NCBI GenBank assembly: GCA_031431475.1
Contig: JANPDL010000014.1
Coordinates: 1-64,000, forward strand
Source: JADCCX01 sp031431475
Lineage (GTDB): Bacteria; Pseudomonadota; Alphaproteobacteria; Rhizobiales; Beijerinckiaceae
Direction: 5' to 3'
Length of the DNA stretch: 64,000 nt
Shown: one piece after another, positions 52,051 through 61,433 of the stretch
Layout: each line of letters opens with the position of its first letter
Position numbering within the stretch: position 1 is the first letter of the stretch
Made by a program: the position numbers and the translations under genes
The notes under the pieces: model-generated
The model's database searches: none
Told to the model about the DNA's origin: nothing
Seen by the model: the letters and a program-made list of their open reading frames with translations, nothing else

Positions 52051-53025
52051 TCAGCGCACGTGGCTAGCGAAAAGTCGTATAACCTCTTGCTCAACTTGAC
52101 TTTCGTCGATCTCAGCTAGCCCGAACCGGGCGTAGAGAGGGGAAGCAAGCGTCAGGATGCAAGCAACGAGCTTGTTGCGGATATCTTCTGCAGGGAAAGT
52201 CGCCTCCAGTACGGCTTCATCACTTCCGGCCGCGCGCCCATCATTCAGTGTGTGACCGAGTGGGTTGGCCCATGACTTAAGGACCCGACCTGCAAGGCCA
52301 GTATAGACCGCACGGAAACGGATACTTATTTGGCTGTCCTTGCTGAATTTCATCAGCCCGGCGAGATTTTCGGCATGCATCAAAGCTTCGGCAAGACGCC
52401 AGATCGGAAGGGCCGCATCAAAGATTCGCCCTGGAGGAAATGTCTCTTGGCCGTCTTCTTGATAGCCGCGCATCAGGAACATGTTGCCTGACGTTGCACC
52501 CCGCCAGAAGTCAGATACGGCTGGATTATTCATCCCGTCTTTCTTGTAGAGCCAGCATTCAATCGCTTCATCGACATGCTGGGGGATAAAGTCAGACCAT
52601 CGCGGTATCAGGAACAGCGGCCAGCCCGTATGGCGGAGGATGGCTTGACGCATCACCCCCTCAAACTCCCCCAACCCAACCTTCTTCAATTCCCCCACCA
52701 GCTGATAATCAAACCGGAACCACCCATGCGGAAACCGTCCGGGTGAATCCGCCGGCAGCGTCTCCGCCAGGCTCTTCCAGCGTGCGAAGGCATCCCGCAC
52801 GAAGCGGTCATGCGCATCGCCCGGCTTCGGCTCATCCACCAGCCCCACAACGCGCAGGATATCGAAGGCCTTGGCCAGCGTCAGCGTTGTCTCGGCGCGC
52901 TCGAAGGCGGACATTGTGGGGATGCTGACATTGGCCAGCGCTGCATGCTCGCGCTGCGTCAGGCGCTCCTGTTTGCGGCGGCGGAGCGCCTCATCGACCA
53001 GATCCTGCCAGTTCAGCGGCGTCAT
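52051..53025 (-). CDS. HTH protein with large unknown C-terminal domain, HipA partner
   Basis: 324 residues from ATG 53025, which overlaps the hipA stop (ATGA); a longer start at 53046 exists. Residues about 15-55 form a XRE/HipB-like helix-turn-helix (LTQREHAALANVSIPTMSAFE). From about residue 75 comes a 250-residue domain: WFRFDYQLVGELKKVG, HTGWPLFLIP, AIECWL, SDFWRG, MFLMRGYQEDGQ and FDAALPIWRLAEALMHAE. From memory this pattern also occurs behind AlbA_2/HTH proteins of unclear role, which I hold at low confidence. Classical HipB is under 100 residues and precedes hipA, so size and order are unusual. It probably binds both its promoter and the HipA kinase. Confidence 0.72.
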   Translation of the reverse strand: MTPLNWQDLVDEALRRRKQERLTQREHAALANVSIPTMSAFERAETTLTLAKAFDILRVVGLVDEPKPGDAHDRFVRDAFARWKSLAETLPADSPGRFPHGWFRFDYQLVGELKKVGLGEFEGVMRQAILRHTGWPLFLIPRWSDFIPQHVDEAIECWLYKKDGMNNPAVSDFWRGATSGNMFLMRGYQEDGQETFPPGRIFDAALPIWRLAEALMHAENLAGLMKFSKDSQISIRFRAVYTGLAGRVLKSWANPLGHTLNDGRAAGSDEAVLEATFPAEDIRNKLVACILTLASPLYARFGLAEIDESQVEQEVIRLFASHVR

Positions 53026-54191
53026 GCCGCGAGAATTCTGAGACATGCGTTGCTCACGGTTTCCTGGAAGCGGCTGACGAAGCCGTCCGGCGGTTCTGCG
53101 GCGGGCGGCTGCAGAATGGGTTCTGCCTTACGGACATTGCGGGTGATCTCGGTGAAGATCTGCTCCACCGCCCGTTCGGGCAGGCCGATGCTGAGGCCGA
53201 AGCGCCGCAGCAGCTTGCCATCGATGGCGCTGAGCTGGTGCTTCTTGCCCTCAATCGCGAGGGCAAAGAGCTGGTCATACCGCGGATAAAGCGCCGTGTT
53301 GACCACATCATAGACCGGCGAAAGCCGGAGGCCATCGCCGCTTTCCAGCAGCGAAAAATTCTTCAGATGCGCATCGCAATTGCCGATCAGTGCATAGGCC
53401 ACGAGACGGCTGAGAAAGCGCGCCTTGTCGATAGCGGGGCGTGCGGAATACCGGTCGATCACACCGGCGATATCCTCATAGGCCCCGTCATATTTGCCCG
53501 CATAGTCCCGCCCGCGCGGCTTGCCGAGAATCTGTGCGCAATCCTCCAGCCGGAGCTTTTCGCCTTTCGGTCCACGGTCAAAGCGCGTGACGACCAGTGC
53601 GATCTGATCGAGAGCCGCGATATGCGAGACTTCTGCGGTGTTGACCTCGCGCTTGCCCAGCACGGCTGCGGTCCATGCGAGGCTGAGCTTTTCATTGTGC
53701 ACCAGCGTCGGCTCGGCCTCCGAGTTGAACTTGGCGATGTAGGGAGCCGGACCATCCGCCGCTGCGGGCTGGAAAGCATCCTTGCCCGTTTTGATCACCA
53801 GCAGCTTCTTCTGCACGCCGGAAACCGTGCGCCCCGGATTGACCTCCGCTTCCGTGACGACGGCTTCAATAAACGTGCTTTCTGTCGGCTGAATGCTGAC
53901 CGCACCGATGCAGTCCCTGCCGTAGCGCAGCAGCAATCCGAAATCGTCGTCCTCGACGATATGCGCATTGCGCGCCTGCCTTTCGCGCAGCCATCCCTCG
54001 GGTCCGAGATGCTCGAAGAACGGATGCAGGCCGCGCGCCCAGTCATGCTCGCGGCGCAGGGATGGTAGCGCGCAGGCGATATCGCCCGTCCAGTTCGGCT
54101 GGTATGTAAAACGCGTGCCGCCTCCGGCAGTTTCCGTCAGGAGGCCCGCCTGTCGGCACTTGAAGAAAACCAGTGCTGTCCTCAGATCCAT
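53022..54191 (-). CDS. hipA: HipA-type serine/threonine kinase toxin
   Basis: 389 residues. The N-terminal subdomain is present (residues 1-110), then the kinase: SGVQKK (124-129, phosphate loop), NEKLSLAWTAAVLG, ALVVTRFDR, NCDAHLKNF (catalytic Asp273, His275, Asn278) and LSPVYDVVNT (metal Asp294). All key residues are present, so it should be active. HipA kinases phosphorylate aminoacyl-tRNA synthetases or related targets and cause growth arrest. It is the first gene of the pair; its AT-rich 5' region (54192-54437) is unlike the rest of the window. Confidence 0.9.
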   Translation of the reverse strand: MDLRTALVFFKCRQAGLLTETAGGGTRFTYQPNWTGDIACALPSLRREHDWARGLHPFFEHLGPEGWLRERQARNAHIVEDDDFGLLLRYGRDCIGAVSIQPTESTFIEAVVTEAEVNPGRTVSGVQKKLLVIKTGKDAFQPAAADGPAPYIAKFNSEAEPTLVHNEKLSLAWTAAVLGKREVNTAEVSHIAALDQIALVVTRFDRGPKGEKLRLEDCAQILGKPRGRDYAGKYDGAYEDIAGVIDRYSARPAIDKARFLSRLVAYALIGNCDAHLKNFSLLESGDGLRLSPVYDVVNTALYPRYDQLFALAIEGKKHQLSAIDGKLLRRFGLSIGLPERAVEQIFTEITRNVRKAEPILQPPAAEPPDGFVSRFQETVSNACLRILAA

Positions 54192-54437
54192 GATAAGCTA
54201 TATCTTCTTGGGTCGTATTAGCGGCACGCTCTCCGCAAAAAATCTACCTTTGAATCTCTCAATAGCATATAAAACTAGAAAATGAAATTATAATTGTTTT
54301 TTAAGTTCTCGGAACATGAAAACACTTTTAAAGTCGTATTTCTATGAATCGGTAAAGATGCATCGAAAAAAAAGATATTTAGATGCATTATATGAGAAAA
54401 AGTGAGAAGAAAAATATCTTGCTTCTCTTTTTCATTC
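54192..54437. other. AT-rich spacer between hipA and macB
   Basis: A 246-base non-coding stretch of conspicuously low GC in a GC-rich window, upstream of hipA and downstream of macB. It has a direct repeat of agatgcat at 54356-54363 and 54381-54388, and an imperfect inverted repeat near 54393-54440 (gagaaaaagtgagaag / cttctctttttcattctc) that would be a weak minus-strand terminator for the macB operon. The direct repeats could be operators of the hipA promoter. Confidence 0.55.
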
Positions 54438-55666
54438 TCACGCGCTCCTGAGCGCCTCCACCGGGTCCAGCCGGCTCGCCCGCCAGGCCGGATAGAAACC
54501 TGACAATATCCCGATGAGGCCTGACACCACCACCGCCATCACAATCGCTGATATATCCACATAGAGCGGCCATCCCGCCATGCGCGAGACGATCTGCGAG
54601 AGGATGCCGCCAAGCACGATGCCCGCCACGCCGCCGATCAGCGCCAGTGTCGTTGCCTCGATCAGGAACTGGCCCATGACGTCGCGCGGCGTGGCCCCTA
54701 CTGCCATGCGGACGCCGATCTCGCGGGTGCGCTCAGTCACGCTCACCAGCATGATGTTCATGATGCCGATACCGCCCACAAGCAGCGACACCGCCGCCAC
54801 AGCCGAAAGACCTACGGAGAGAATACGGGCCGAGGCTTCCACGGTCGAGAGAATGTCACTGAGGTTGCGCAAGGTGAAATCATCCTCGTCGCCCTCGCGC
54901 AAGCGGTGGCGCTGGCGCAGCAGCGATTTGATCTCGGCCTCGGCCTCCGCCATATCCTCGCCTTCGCGCACCTTGACCAGCATGGAGCCGATGCTGCGGT
55001 TTTTGGCGCGGCTGGAGCCGATGACTCGCTGACGGGCGCTTTGCAGCGGCAGGAAGACGCTGTCGTCCTGATCCTGACCTTGCGCACTCTGGCCCTTGCG
55101 CGCCATCACGCCGATCACCTCGAACGGCACGTTCTTCACGCGGATGGTCTGGCCGATGGGGTCATCATCGCCGAACAGCTGGTTCTTCACGGTGAGGCCC
55201 AGCAGCGCCACCTGTCCTCCCCTCTGGTTTTCCTCGCCTGTGAACAACCGTCCTTTATCGATGTCCCATTCGCGCGCCTCGAAGAAATTGTTCTCGACGC
55301 CGAAGATGCTGGTACCCCAGTTGGTGCCGCCGAACACGACCTGCGCCCCACCGCGCATGGTGGGGGCGGCGACCTGCACCTGCGCCACTTCCTTCTCGAT
55401 GGCCTTGGCATCGTCATCGTTCAGCGTGGCGGATTGCCCGGTTCCGAGCCGCACGCCGCCCGACGTGATGTTGCCGGGCAGCACGATGATCAGGTTCGCG
55501 CCGAGCGACTTGATGCGCCCCACGACCTCTTCGCGCGCGCCGCCGCCGATGGAGACTGTGGCGATGACAGCGGCCACGCCGATGACGATGCCGAGCATGG
55601 TGAGGATGGAGCGCAGCTTGTGAGCGCGCAGGGCCTCAAAGGCAGAGCCGAGCGAGTCTGAGAGCC

Positions 55667-55670
<4 letters not shown>
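54438..55670 (-). CDS. MacB-like ABC permease subunit
   Basis: 410 residues. SAFEALRAHKLRSILTMLGI is the typical N-terminal helix, a large periplasmic MacB_PCD domain fills residues about 45-270, and three helices at the end form the FtsX domain (GIGIMNIMLVSVTERTREIG, GVRMAVGATPRDVM). Unlike E. coli MacB, the ATPase is a separate gene, as in LolCDE-like systems. Overlap ATGA with the ATPase gene. It drives mechanotransmission-type efflux with the MacA-like adaptor upstream. Confidence 0.92.
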
Positions 55671-56410
<740 letters not shown>

Positions 56411-56420
56411 TGCGGCTGCC

Positions 56421-58109
56421 TCAGAATATCCGCGGACCGCCGCCGAAGCCCGACGATTTCGCCTTGGCTCCGCCGCCGATGATGGCTTTCTGACCTTCCG
56501 AAATGCCGCTGATGATCTCGGTGTTCGTGCCATCCGTCGCGCCCAGTCGCACGGTGACCAGAGTAGCCTTGCCTTCCGCATCGACTGTGTAGATCCGCCC
56601 CGGTACGCCATTCGCGCCCGCCGCACGGACGCTCGCCCGTTCTGCGATCCATGCATCCAACAGCGCAGCCTGTTCACCCTTGAGCAAGGGCTTCAAACGC
56701 TCGCCAATCTGCATAGCGGATTGCCGACCGCGTTCGCGGCGCGCCTCAGGTGTATCTGCAGGGCCTGCTGCCGCTGCGGACTGGCGAACATCGCGGGCGA
56801 TGGTCTCCAGCTCCTTCTTCTGTGCGTCGTCGAGCTTAAACTCGGTTGCAATCCGTTCCAGGAATTGCCGACCTTGTCCTTGCCCTCCCTGTCCACCACC
56901 CGGCGTGCCACCTGCGGGCGGTGCCGCAGAGAACGGATTCGGCACAGCTGCAGGCTGTGCGGGCGTGGCGTTGGGCTGCTCGCCCGGCGGGCGCCAGCGC
57001 AGCGCAGCGTTGGAAAGCCGCAGCACATTCTCGCGCCGTTCCGTGAAGATGCGCAAAGTGGCTGTCATGCCGGGCTTGAGGGCGAGATCCGTGTTGGGCA
57101 CCTCGATGATAGCCGTGTAGATCACCACATTCTGCAAGGTCTGCGAGCCCAGCCGCACGGTCTTGACCTTGCCGCTGAATTCCCGCGCCGGAAAGGCCGT
57201 GACTGTGAAAGTCACCTCCTGACCATCCTTGACGCGGCCTACATCGGCTTCGTCCACGTTGGCGTAGATTTCGATCTTGGTCATATCCTGCGCCACCAGG
57301 AACAGGGTCGGTGCCTGCAGAGAGGCCGCAACAGTCTGGCCAAGCTCGATGTTACGCTGGATAACGATGCCATCCACTGGCGAGCGGATTTCGCTATTGC
57401 GGATGTCGACCTCGATCTGGCGCACGACAGCGTCGCGCTGGGCAATCTGGGCGTCGATCGACAAAAGCTGCGACTGCGAGACCTTGAGCTCGGCCGCCAG
57501 CGCCTGCTCGGTCGCATCCACAACGCGGATTTGCGCCATCGCCTGATCGCGCACGGCGGCTTGCGTCTGCGACTGGAGGCGTGCCTGCTGCAAGGTAACT
57601 TCCGAGGCGATCTGGCGGTTGTTGAGCGCGGTCTGGCGCTCCAGCGTCTTCTGGGCGTCAGCGACAGTGGCATCAGCTTTTTTCACATTGGCCATGGCGT
57701 CAGCGCGCGTGGCGCTCAGCTTCAGAACATCCGCACGCACCTTGTCGATTTGCGATCTCTGAATTTCAAGCTGTGCCCGGGCCTGCGCCAGATCAGCGCG
57801 CGCACCATCGAGCTTCGCACGCGTCTGTTCGGCGTTCAGCCGTGCCAGAATATCGCCGGATTTTACATTGCTGTTGTAATCCGCCAGGATTTCCAGCACC
57901 TGCCCCGAAACCTGCGATCCCACGATAGCGGTTGCCGTCGGGTTGATCGTGCCTGTGGCGCTGACGGCGGCGATGATGGAGCCGCGCTCGACCGTTGTGG
58001 TGCGCCAGGCGATCTCCGCCGTGGCACTGGAGCGCGACTGGCCAACGCCATACCAGACCGCACCTCCCGCAAGGGCGGCAGCTCCAATGAGCATAAACAG
58101 GCGGCGCAT
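56421..58109 (-). CDS. MacA-like periplasmic adaptor with unusual C-terminal insert
   Basis: 562 residues, versus about 370-400 for E. coli MacA. An N-terminal membrane anchor precedes a lipoyl half (TGTINPTATAIVGSQVSGQV), a long coiled coil (residues about 95-230, heptad-rich) and a beta-barrel (YANVDEADVGRVKDGQEV, ALKPGMTATLRI). At about residues 372-503 there is an insert: a Pro/Gly/Ala-rich linker, then a helical segment with LDDAQKKELETIARDV, similar to the LTxxQ motif of Spy/CpxP proteins. The membrane-proximal domain then resumes (VRLGATDGTNTEIISG). First gene of the macA-ATPase-macB operon. Confidence 0.9.
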   Translation of the reverse strand: MRRLFMLIGAAALAGGAVWYGVGQSRSSATAEIAWRTTTVERGSIIAAVSATGTINPTATAIVGSQVSGQVLEILADYNSNVKSGDILARLNAEQTRAKLDGARADLAQARAQLEIQRSQIDKVRADVLKLSATRADAMANVKKADATVADAQKTLERQTALNNRQIASEVTLQQARLQSQTQAAVRDQAMAQIRVVDATEQALAAELKVSQSQLLSIDAQIAQRDAVVRQIEVDIRNSEIRSPVDGIVIQRNIELGQTVAASLQAPTLFLVAQDMTKIEIYANVDEADVGRVKDGQEVTFTVTAFPAREFSGKVKTVRLGSQTLQNVVIYTAIIEVPNTDLALKPGMTATLRIFTERRENVLRLSNAALRWRPPGEQPNATPAQPAAVPNPFSAAPPAGGTPGGGQGGQGQGRQFLERIATEFKLDDAQKKELETIARDVRQSAAAAGPADTPEARRERGRQSAMQIGERLKPLLKGEQAALLDAWIAERASVRAAGANGVPGRIYTVDAEGKATLVTVRLGATDGTNTEIISGISEGQKAIIGGGAKAKSSGFGGGPRIF

Positions 58110-58279
58110 GGTGTGACTGTTCCAGTTATCTTAAATTACACTAGCATCCTCTAGCGCGGCGGTCATCTGGCGCTTCCGCGGCAAAACAGCGGCTTTACAA
58201 ATATTTACGAGGGACTTTTGTGCCTTGCCCTTCGCGCCGCGCCATGGTTTCTGCAAGGAACTTCCAGACAGGACATCCC

Positions 58280-58825
58280 ATGCTGCGCGCAACCAAAGCC
58301 GGTCACTTCCATCTCGCCATCGCCGACACCGTCGTACTCGACTTCGAGGAGCGCCGCCGCCGCCGGGGCGTCGTGAAAACCGTAGCCGGCCTCGAATTTC
58401 TCGTCGATCTGCCCGATGTGCCTCTTCTGGGTCGCGGTGATGGCTATGTGCTGGAGGATGGCCGCCTGATCGAGATCGTCGCGGCTCCCGAGGAACTGCT
58501 AGAGGTGCGCGGCAAGGACCCTTTGCACACCACACGGCTCGCCTATCATCTGGGCAATCGCCATCTCGAATGCGAGATTTCCCCCCGCTACATCCGCATC
58601 CGCCGCGATCATGTCATCGCCGAGATGCTGACGGGGCTCGGAGCAAAGGTGGTAGAAGTGGAGGCGCCGTTTCATCCCGAGGGCGGGGCGTATCATCAGG
58701 GCGGGCATGATCATGGGCATCATGATCACGCTGACCATGCCCATGACCACGGGCATGAGCACGGTCCTGATTGCGGGCACGATCATGGCCATGGTCATGA
58801 TCACGGCCATAAGCATGAGCATTGA
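58280..58825 (+). CDS. ureE: Urease accessory protein UreE (nickel chaperone)
   Basis: 181 residues. The N-terminal peptide-binding part (RRRRGVVKTVAGLEFLVDLP) and the metal-binding part (HLGNRHLECEISPRYIRIRRD) with the conserved nickel histidine are normal. The C-terminus is a histidine-rich tail with 18 His in about 41 residues, which stores nickel. AGGACATCCC precedes ATG 58280. Its end overlaps ureF by 11 bases. No structural urease genes (ureABC) adjoin. Confidence 0.94.
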   Translation: MLRATKAGHFHLAIADTVVLDFEERRRRRGVVKTVAGLEFLVDLPDVPLLGRGDGYVLEDGRLIEIVAAPEELLEVRGKDPLHTTRLAYHLGNRHLECEISPRYIRIRRDHVIAEMLTGLGAKVVEVEAPFHPEGGAYHQGGHDHGHHDHADHAHDHGHEHGPDCGHDHGHGHDHGHKHEH

Positions 58826-59486
58826 GCGCCTTCTCGTCTGGTTCTCGCCCGCTTTCCCCATCGGCGCCTTTAGCTTCTCACACGGCCTCGAATGGGCAGT
58901 GGAAGCGGGTGACATCACTGATCGCGAGAGTCTGGAGCGCTGGCTTTCAGCTTTGATCCAGCGCGGCAGCGGCTGGACAGATGCCGTGCTGTTTTCCGTC
59001 GCGCATCGCGCAATCGAGGCCAAAACCCCGAAACGCCTGAAGGAAGCCGCTGAACTCGCAATCGCGCTGCAGCCGTCGAAAGAGCGCCGCCTTGAAGCCA
59101 CCATGCAGGGCGATGCCTTCGTCAAGGCGGTGGAGACGGCGTGGGTCAACACAGGCCTTGCCACATTGCGCCAGACATCAGCACCGCCCTTCGCGCTCTG
59201 CATCGCGGCCGCCTGTGCATCCTCCGGGGCTGGTATCCCCCGCGAAGCCTCGATCATCGCATTCCTCACAGTATTCGCGCAGAATCTCGTCTCATCAGCC
59301 GTGCGTCTTGCCCCCATCGGCCAGAGCGATGGTTTGCGCGTGCTGGCGGCGCTGGAACCCGTGATCGCTACCACCGCACGCGAAGCAGCGCGGGCCTCGC
59401 TGAAGGACGTTGGCGGGCTTGCCTTCCGCTCCGATATCGCTTCCATGCGGCATGAAACACAGATGACGAGGTTGTTCCGTTCGTAA
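58815..59486 (+). CDS. ureF: Urease accessory protein UreF
   Basis: 223 residues, all-helical. SPAFPIGAFSFSHGLEWAVE is the UreF signature, with SAVRLAPIGQSDGLRVLAALEP in the second half. UreF forms the UreD-UreF-UreG activation complex and gates GTP hydrolysis by UreG. The start ATG 58815 lies in the end of ureE; the upstream open frame encodes the complement of the histidine tail and is not real. The stop shares its last base with the next start (TAATG). Confidence 0.94.
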   Translation: MSIERLLVWFSPAFPIGAFSFSHGLEWAVEAGDITDRESLERWLSALIQRGSGWTDAVLFSVAHRAIEAKTPKRLKEAAELAIALQPSKERRLEATMQGDAFVKAVETAWVNTGLATLRQTSAPPFALCIAAACASSGAGIPREASIIAFLTVFAQNLVSSAVRLAPIGQSDGLRVLAALEPVIATTAREAARASLKDVGGLAFRSDIASMRHETQMTRLFRS

Positions 59487-59917
59487 TGACCATTCCGCTG
59501 CTCACATTTCTGTTGCCGCTGGTGCTTTTCTTGCTCGCAGCTTTGCATGCCTATTGGGGTTTTGGCGGACTCTGGCCTGGCCATGACGAACTGTCTTTGG
59601 CCAGATCGGTCGTTGGCAGCAAAGGGATCACACGCATGCCTTCATCGAAGGCGTGTTTCGCTGTCACGGCCCTGCTCGTGGGTGTCGGCCTCTGGCCTCT
59701 GTTCATGGCAGGTATGCTGCCCGCTTTCTGGCCACATTGGCTCACGTTGCTGGCGGGTTGGGGCTTTGTTCTGGTTTTCTTTGGGCGTGGCCTCGCAGCT
59801 TATGTGCCAGCTTTCCGGTTGCTTGCCCCCGAGGAACCCTTCGCGTCTCTCGACCGCCAGCTCTATGGGCCGCTTTGCCTCGCGCTGGGCGGCGGCTTTC
59901 TGCTATTTCTCCTTTGA
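59486..59917 (+). CDS. DUF3995-like membrane protein inside the urease cluster
   Basis: 143 residues, four hydrophobic helices (LTFLLPLVLFLLAALHAYWGFG, AVTALLVGVGLWPLFMAGML, LLAGWGFVLVFFGRGLAAY, LCLALGGGFLLFLL). AALHAYWGFGGLWPGHDE matches the DUF3995 opening. It begins at TAATG with ureF and ends at TGATG with ureG, so it is translationally coupled on both sides. The function is unknown; a link to nickel or urea is inferred from this coupling. Confidence 0.75.
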   Translation: MTIPLLTFLLPLVLFLLAALHAYWGFGGLWPGHDELSLARSVVGSKGITRMPSSKACFAVTALLVGVGLWPLFMAGMLPAFWPHWLTLLAGWGFVLVFFGRGLAAYVPAFRLLAPEEPFASLDRQLYGPLCLALGGGFLLFLL

Positions 59918-60549
59918 TGGTGATGCTCATGACTAAATCCCCCAATGGCCCCTTGCGCGTCGGTGTCGGCGGCCCGGTCGGCTCCGGCAAGACCGCGCTG
60001 ATGGATGCGCTCTGCAAGCGCCTGTCGAAGACCTACGACATCGCGGCGATCACCAACGACATCTACACCAAGGAGGATGCCGAGTTCCTCACACGCTCCG
60101 GCGCGCTGCCGCCCGATCGCATCATGGGTGTGGAAACCGGCGGCTGTCCCCACACGGCGATCCGCGAGGATGCCTCGATCAACCTTGCGGCGGTGGCCGA
60201 GATGCGGGGGCGCTTTCCCGATCTCGACGTGATCCTGATCGAATCGGGCGGCGACAATCTCGCGGCCTCGTTCAGCCCGGAACTGGCTGATCTCACGATC
60301 TACGTCATCGATGTTTCGGCCGGCGACAAGATCCCGCGCAAGGGCGGCCCCGGCATCACGCGCTCTGATCTGCTGGTGATTAACAAGATCGATATCGCGC
60401 CTTACGTGGGGGCTGATCTGGGCGTGATGGACCGCGATTCGAAGATGATGCGCAAGGAACGCCCGTATGTGTTCACGAATGTGCGCGGCGGCGTGGGCGT
60501 GGAAGCGGTGGAGCAGTTTATTGTGCAAAGGGGCGGGCTGGGGATTTAG
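59917..60549 (+). CDS. ureG: Urease accessory GTPase UreG
   Basis: 210 residues. P-loop GVGGPVGSGKTALM, GVETGGCPHTAIREDAS (nickel-binding CPH), ESGGDNLAASFSPELADLTIYVID and INKIDIAPYVGADL are the SIMIBI GTPase signatures. It delivers nickel to urease in a GTP-dependent way. The start at 59917 is coupled to the upstream gene; internal ATGs at 59923 and 59929 are possible. A palindromic repeat pair follows the stop. Confidence 0.96.
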   Translation: MVMLMTKSPNGPLRVGVGGPVGSGKTALMDALCKRLSKTYDIAAITNDIYTKEDAEFLTRSGALPPDRIMGVETGGCPHTAIREDASINLAAVAEMRGRFPDLDVILIESGGDNLAASFSPELADLTIYVIDVSAGDKIPRKGGPGITRSDLLVINKIDIAPYVGADLGVMDRDSKMMRKERPYVFTNVRGGVGVEAVEQFIVQRGGLGI

Positions 60550-60558
60550 GCTCGTTTT

Positions 60559-60693
60559 CCTTCTCCCCTTGCGGGAGAAGGTGGTCGGCGGATGCCGACC
60601 GGATGAGGGGTCATACAGATCTGACAGAACTGCGTGACCCCTCATCCGACCTTCGCCAAGGCGAAGGCCACCTTCCCCCGCAAGGGGGGAAGG
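60559..60693. repeat. Inverted pair of palindromic repeat elements
   Basis: Left unit: hairpin ccttctccc/gggagaagg, hairpin ggtcggc/gccgacc, then ggatgagggg. Right unit inverse: cccctcatcc, hairpin ccttcgcc/ggcgaagg, then ccttccccc/gggggaagg. The same architecture as at 45311-45428, with compensating changes in the middle hairpin. It fills the gap between convergent ureG and the EVE-domain gene and may terminate both. Confidence 0.8.
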
Positions 60694-60699
60694 AAAGAA

Positions 60700-61116
60700 T
60701 CATACCCCGCCCATCTTGCAAACCAGCTCCCATTCCGCCTCTGTCACAGGCTGCACTGACAGCCGCATCGAGGTCACCAGACTCATCTTCGCCAGCGCAG
60801 GCGTGGCCTTTACCTGCTTGAGCGACACCGGCTTCGGGAACGGCTTGACCGCCTTCACATCCACCAGAACCCACGGCTCACCCGGTTCCGCTGCGGGATC
60901 AGGGTAAGCCTCGCGGATCACCTCTACGATGCCGACGATCTCCAGCCCCTCGTTGGAATGGTAGAAAAACCCCTGATCACCCTTTTTCATCGCCATCAGG
61001 TTCAGCTTGGCCGAATGGTTGCGCACGCCGTCCCAGTGCGTGCCTTTCGCACCAGCCGCGACCTGCATGTCCCAGGACCATTTGAAGGGTTCGGATTTGT
61101 AGAGCCAGTGGGGCAT
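60700..61116 (-). CDS. EVE-domain protein
   Basis: 138 residues. HWLYKSEPFKWSWDMQ, WDGVRNHSAKLNLMAMKKGD, QGFFYHSNEGLEIVGIVEV and WVLVDVKAVKPFPKPVSL are the signatures of the EVE (PUA-like) domain, a reader of modified bases. Stand-alone EVE proteins are common in alphaproteobacteria; the target here is unknown. It is convergent with ureG. Confidence 0.9.
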   Translation of the reverse strand: MPHWLYKSEPFKWSWDMQVAAGAKGTHWDGVRNHSAKLNLMAMKKGDQGFFYHSNEGLEIVGIVEVIREAYPDPAAEPGEPWVLVDVKAVKPFPKPVSLKQVKATPALAKMSLVTSMRLSVQPVTEAEWELVCKMGGV

Positions 61117-61148
61117 GGAAGCCTCGCGGTAAGTTATTGGTTGATATA

Positions 61149-61433
61149 TCAGATATCAAGATTGAGGTTGATTTTCGAGGCGAGCTTGGCGAATTCGATT
61201 GACTCAGGTTCTTTGAGATCAAGCAAGCGGATTGATGACACTCCAGTCTTTACCGCATCAATTGCAGTACGAACGTCAGATGTATTTCCAACCTCGTACA
61301 AAGCGCCGCTTTTATATTCGCCATCATTTTTTTTGAGCCATGCGGCTTTAACACGATCTTCTGCTGCTTGCAGGCCTTCGAACGCCTTGTAGTCAGATTT
61401 TTCGTCATCAACCGTGATTCTAACAACAAACAT
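61149..61433 (-). CDS. Hypothetical protein, lower-GC orphan
   Basis: 94 residues, MFVVRITVDDEKSDYKAFEG onward, with a charged central part and no membrane helix or signal. No family recognised. The DNA is distinctly poorer in GC than both neighbours, which suggests recent acquisition. A plausible ribosome site (GGGAGAGGAGCC) precedes ATG 61433, supporting a real gene. It lies between the EVE gene and gpsA, on the same strand. Confidence 0.6.
   Translation of the reverse strand: MFVVRITVDDEKSDYKAFEGLQAAEDRVKAAWLKKNDGEYKSGALYEVGNTSDVRTAIDAVKTGVSSIRLLDLKEPESIEFAKLASKINLNLDI

Noticed and set aside
58695..58825. CAT/GATCATG-rich direct repeats that look like a DNA repeat array.
   Set aside because: They encode the histidine-rich nickel tail of UreE and are explained by codon usage.
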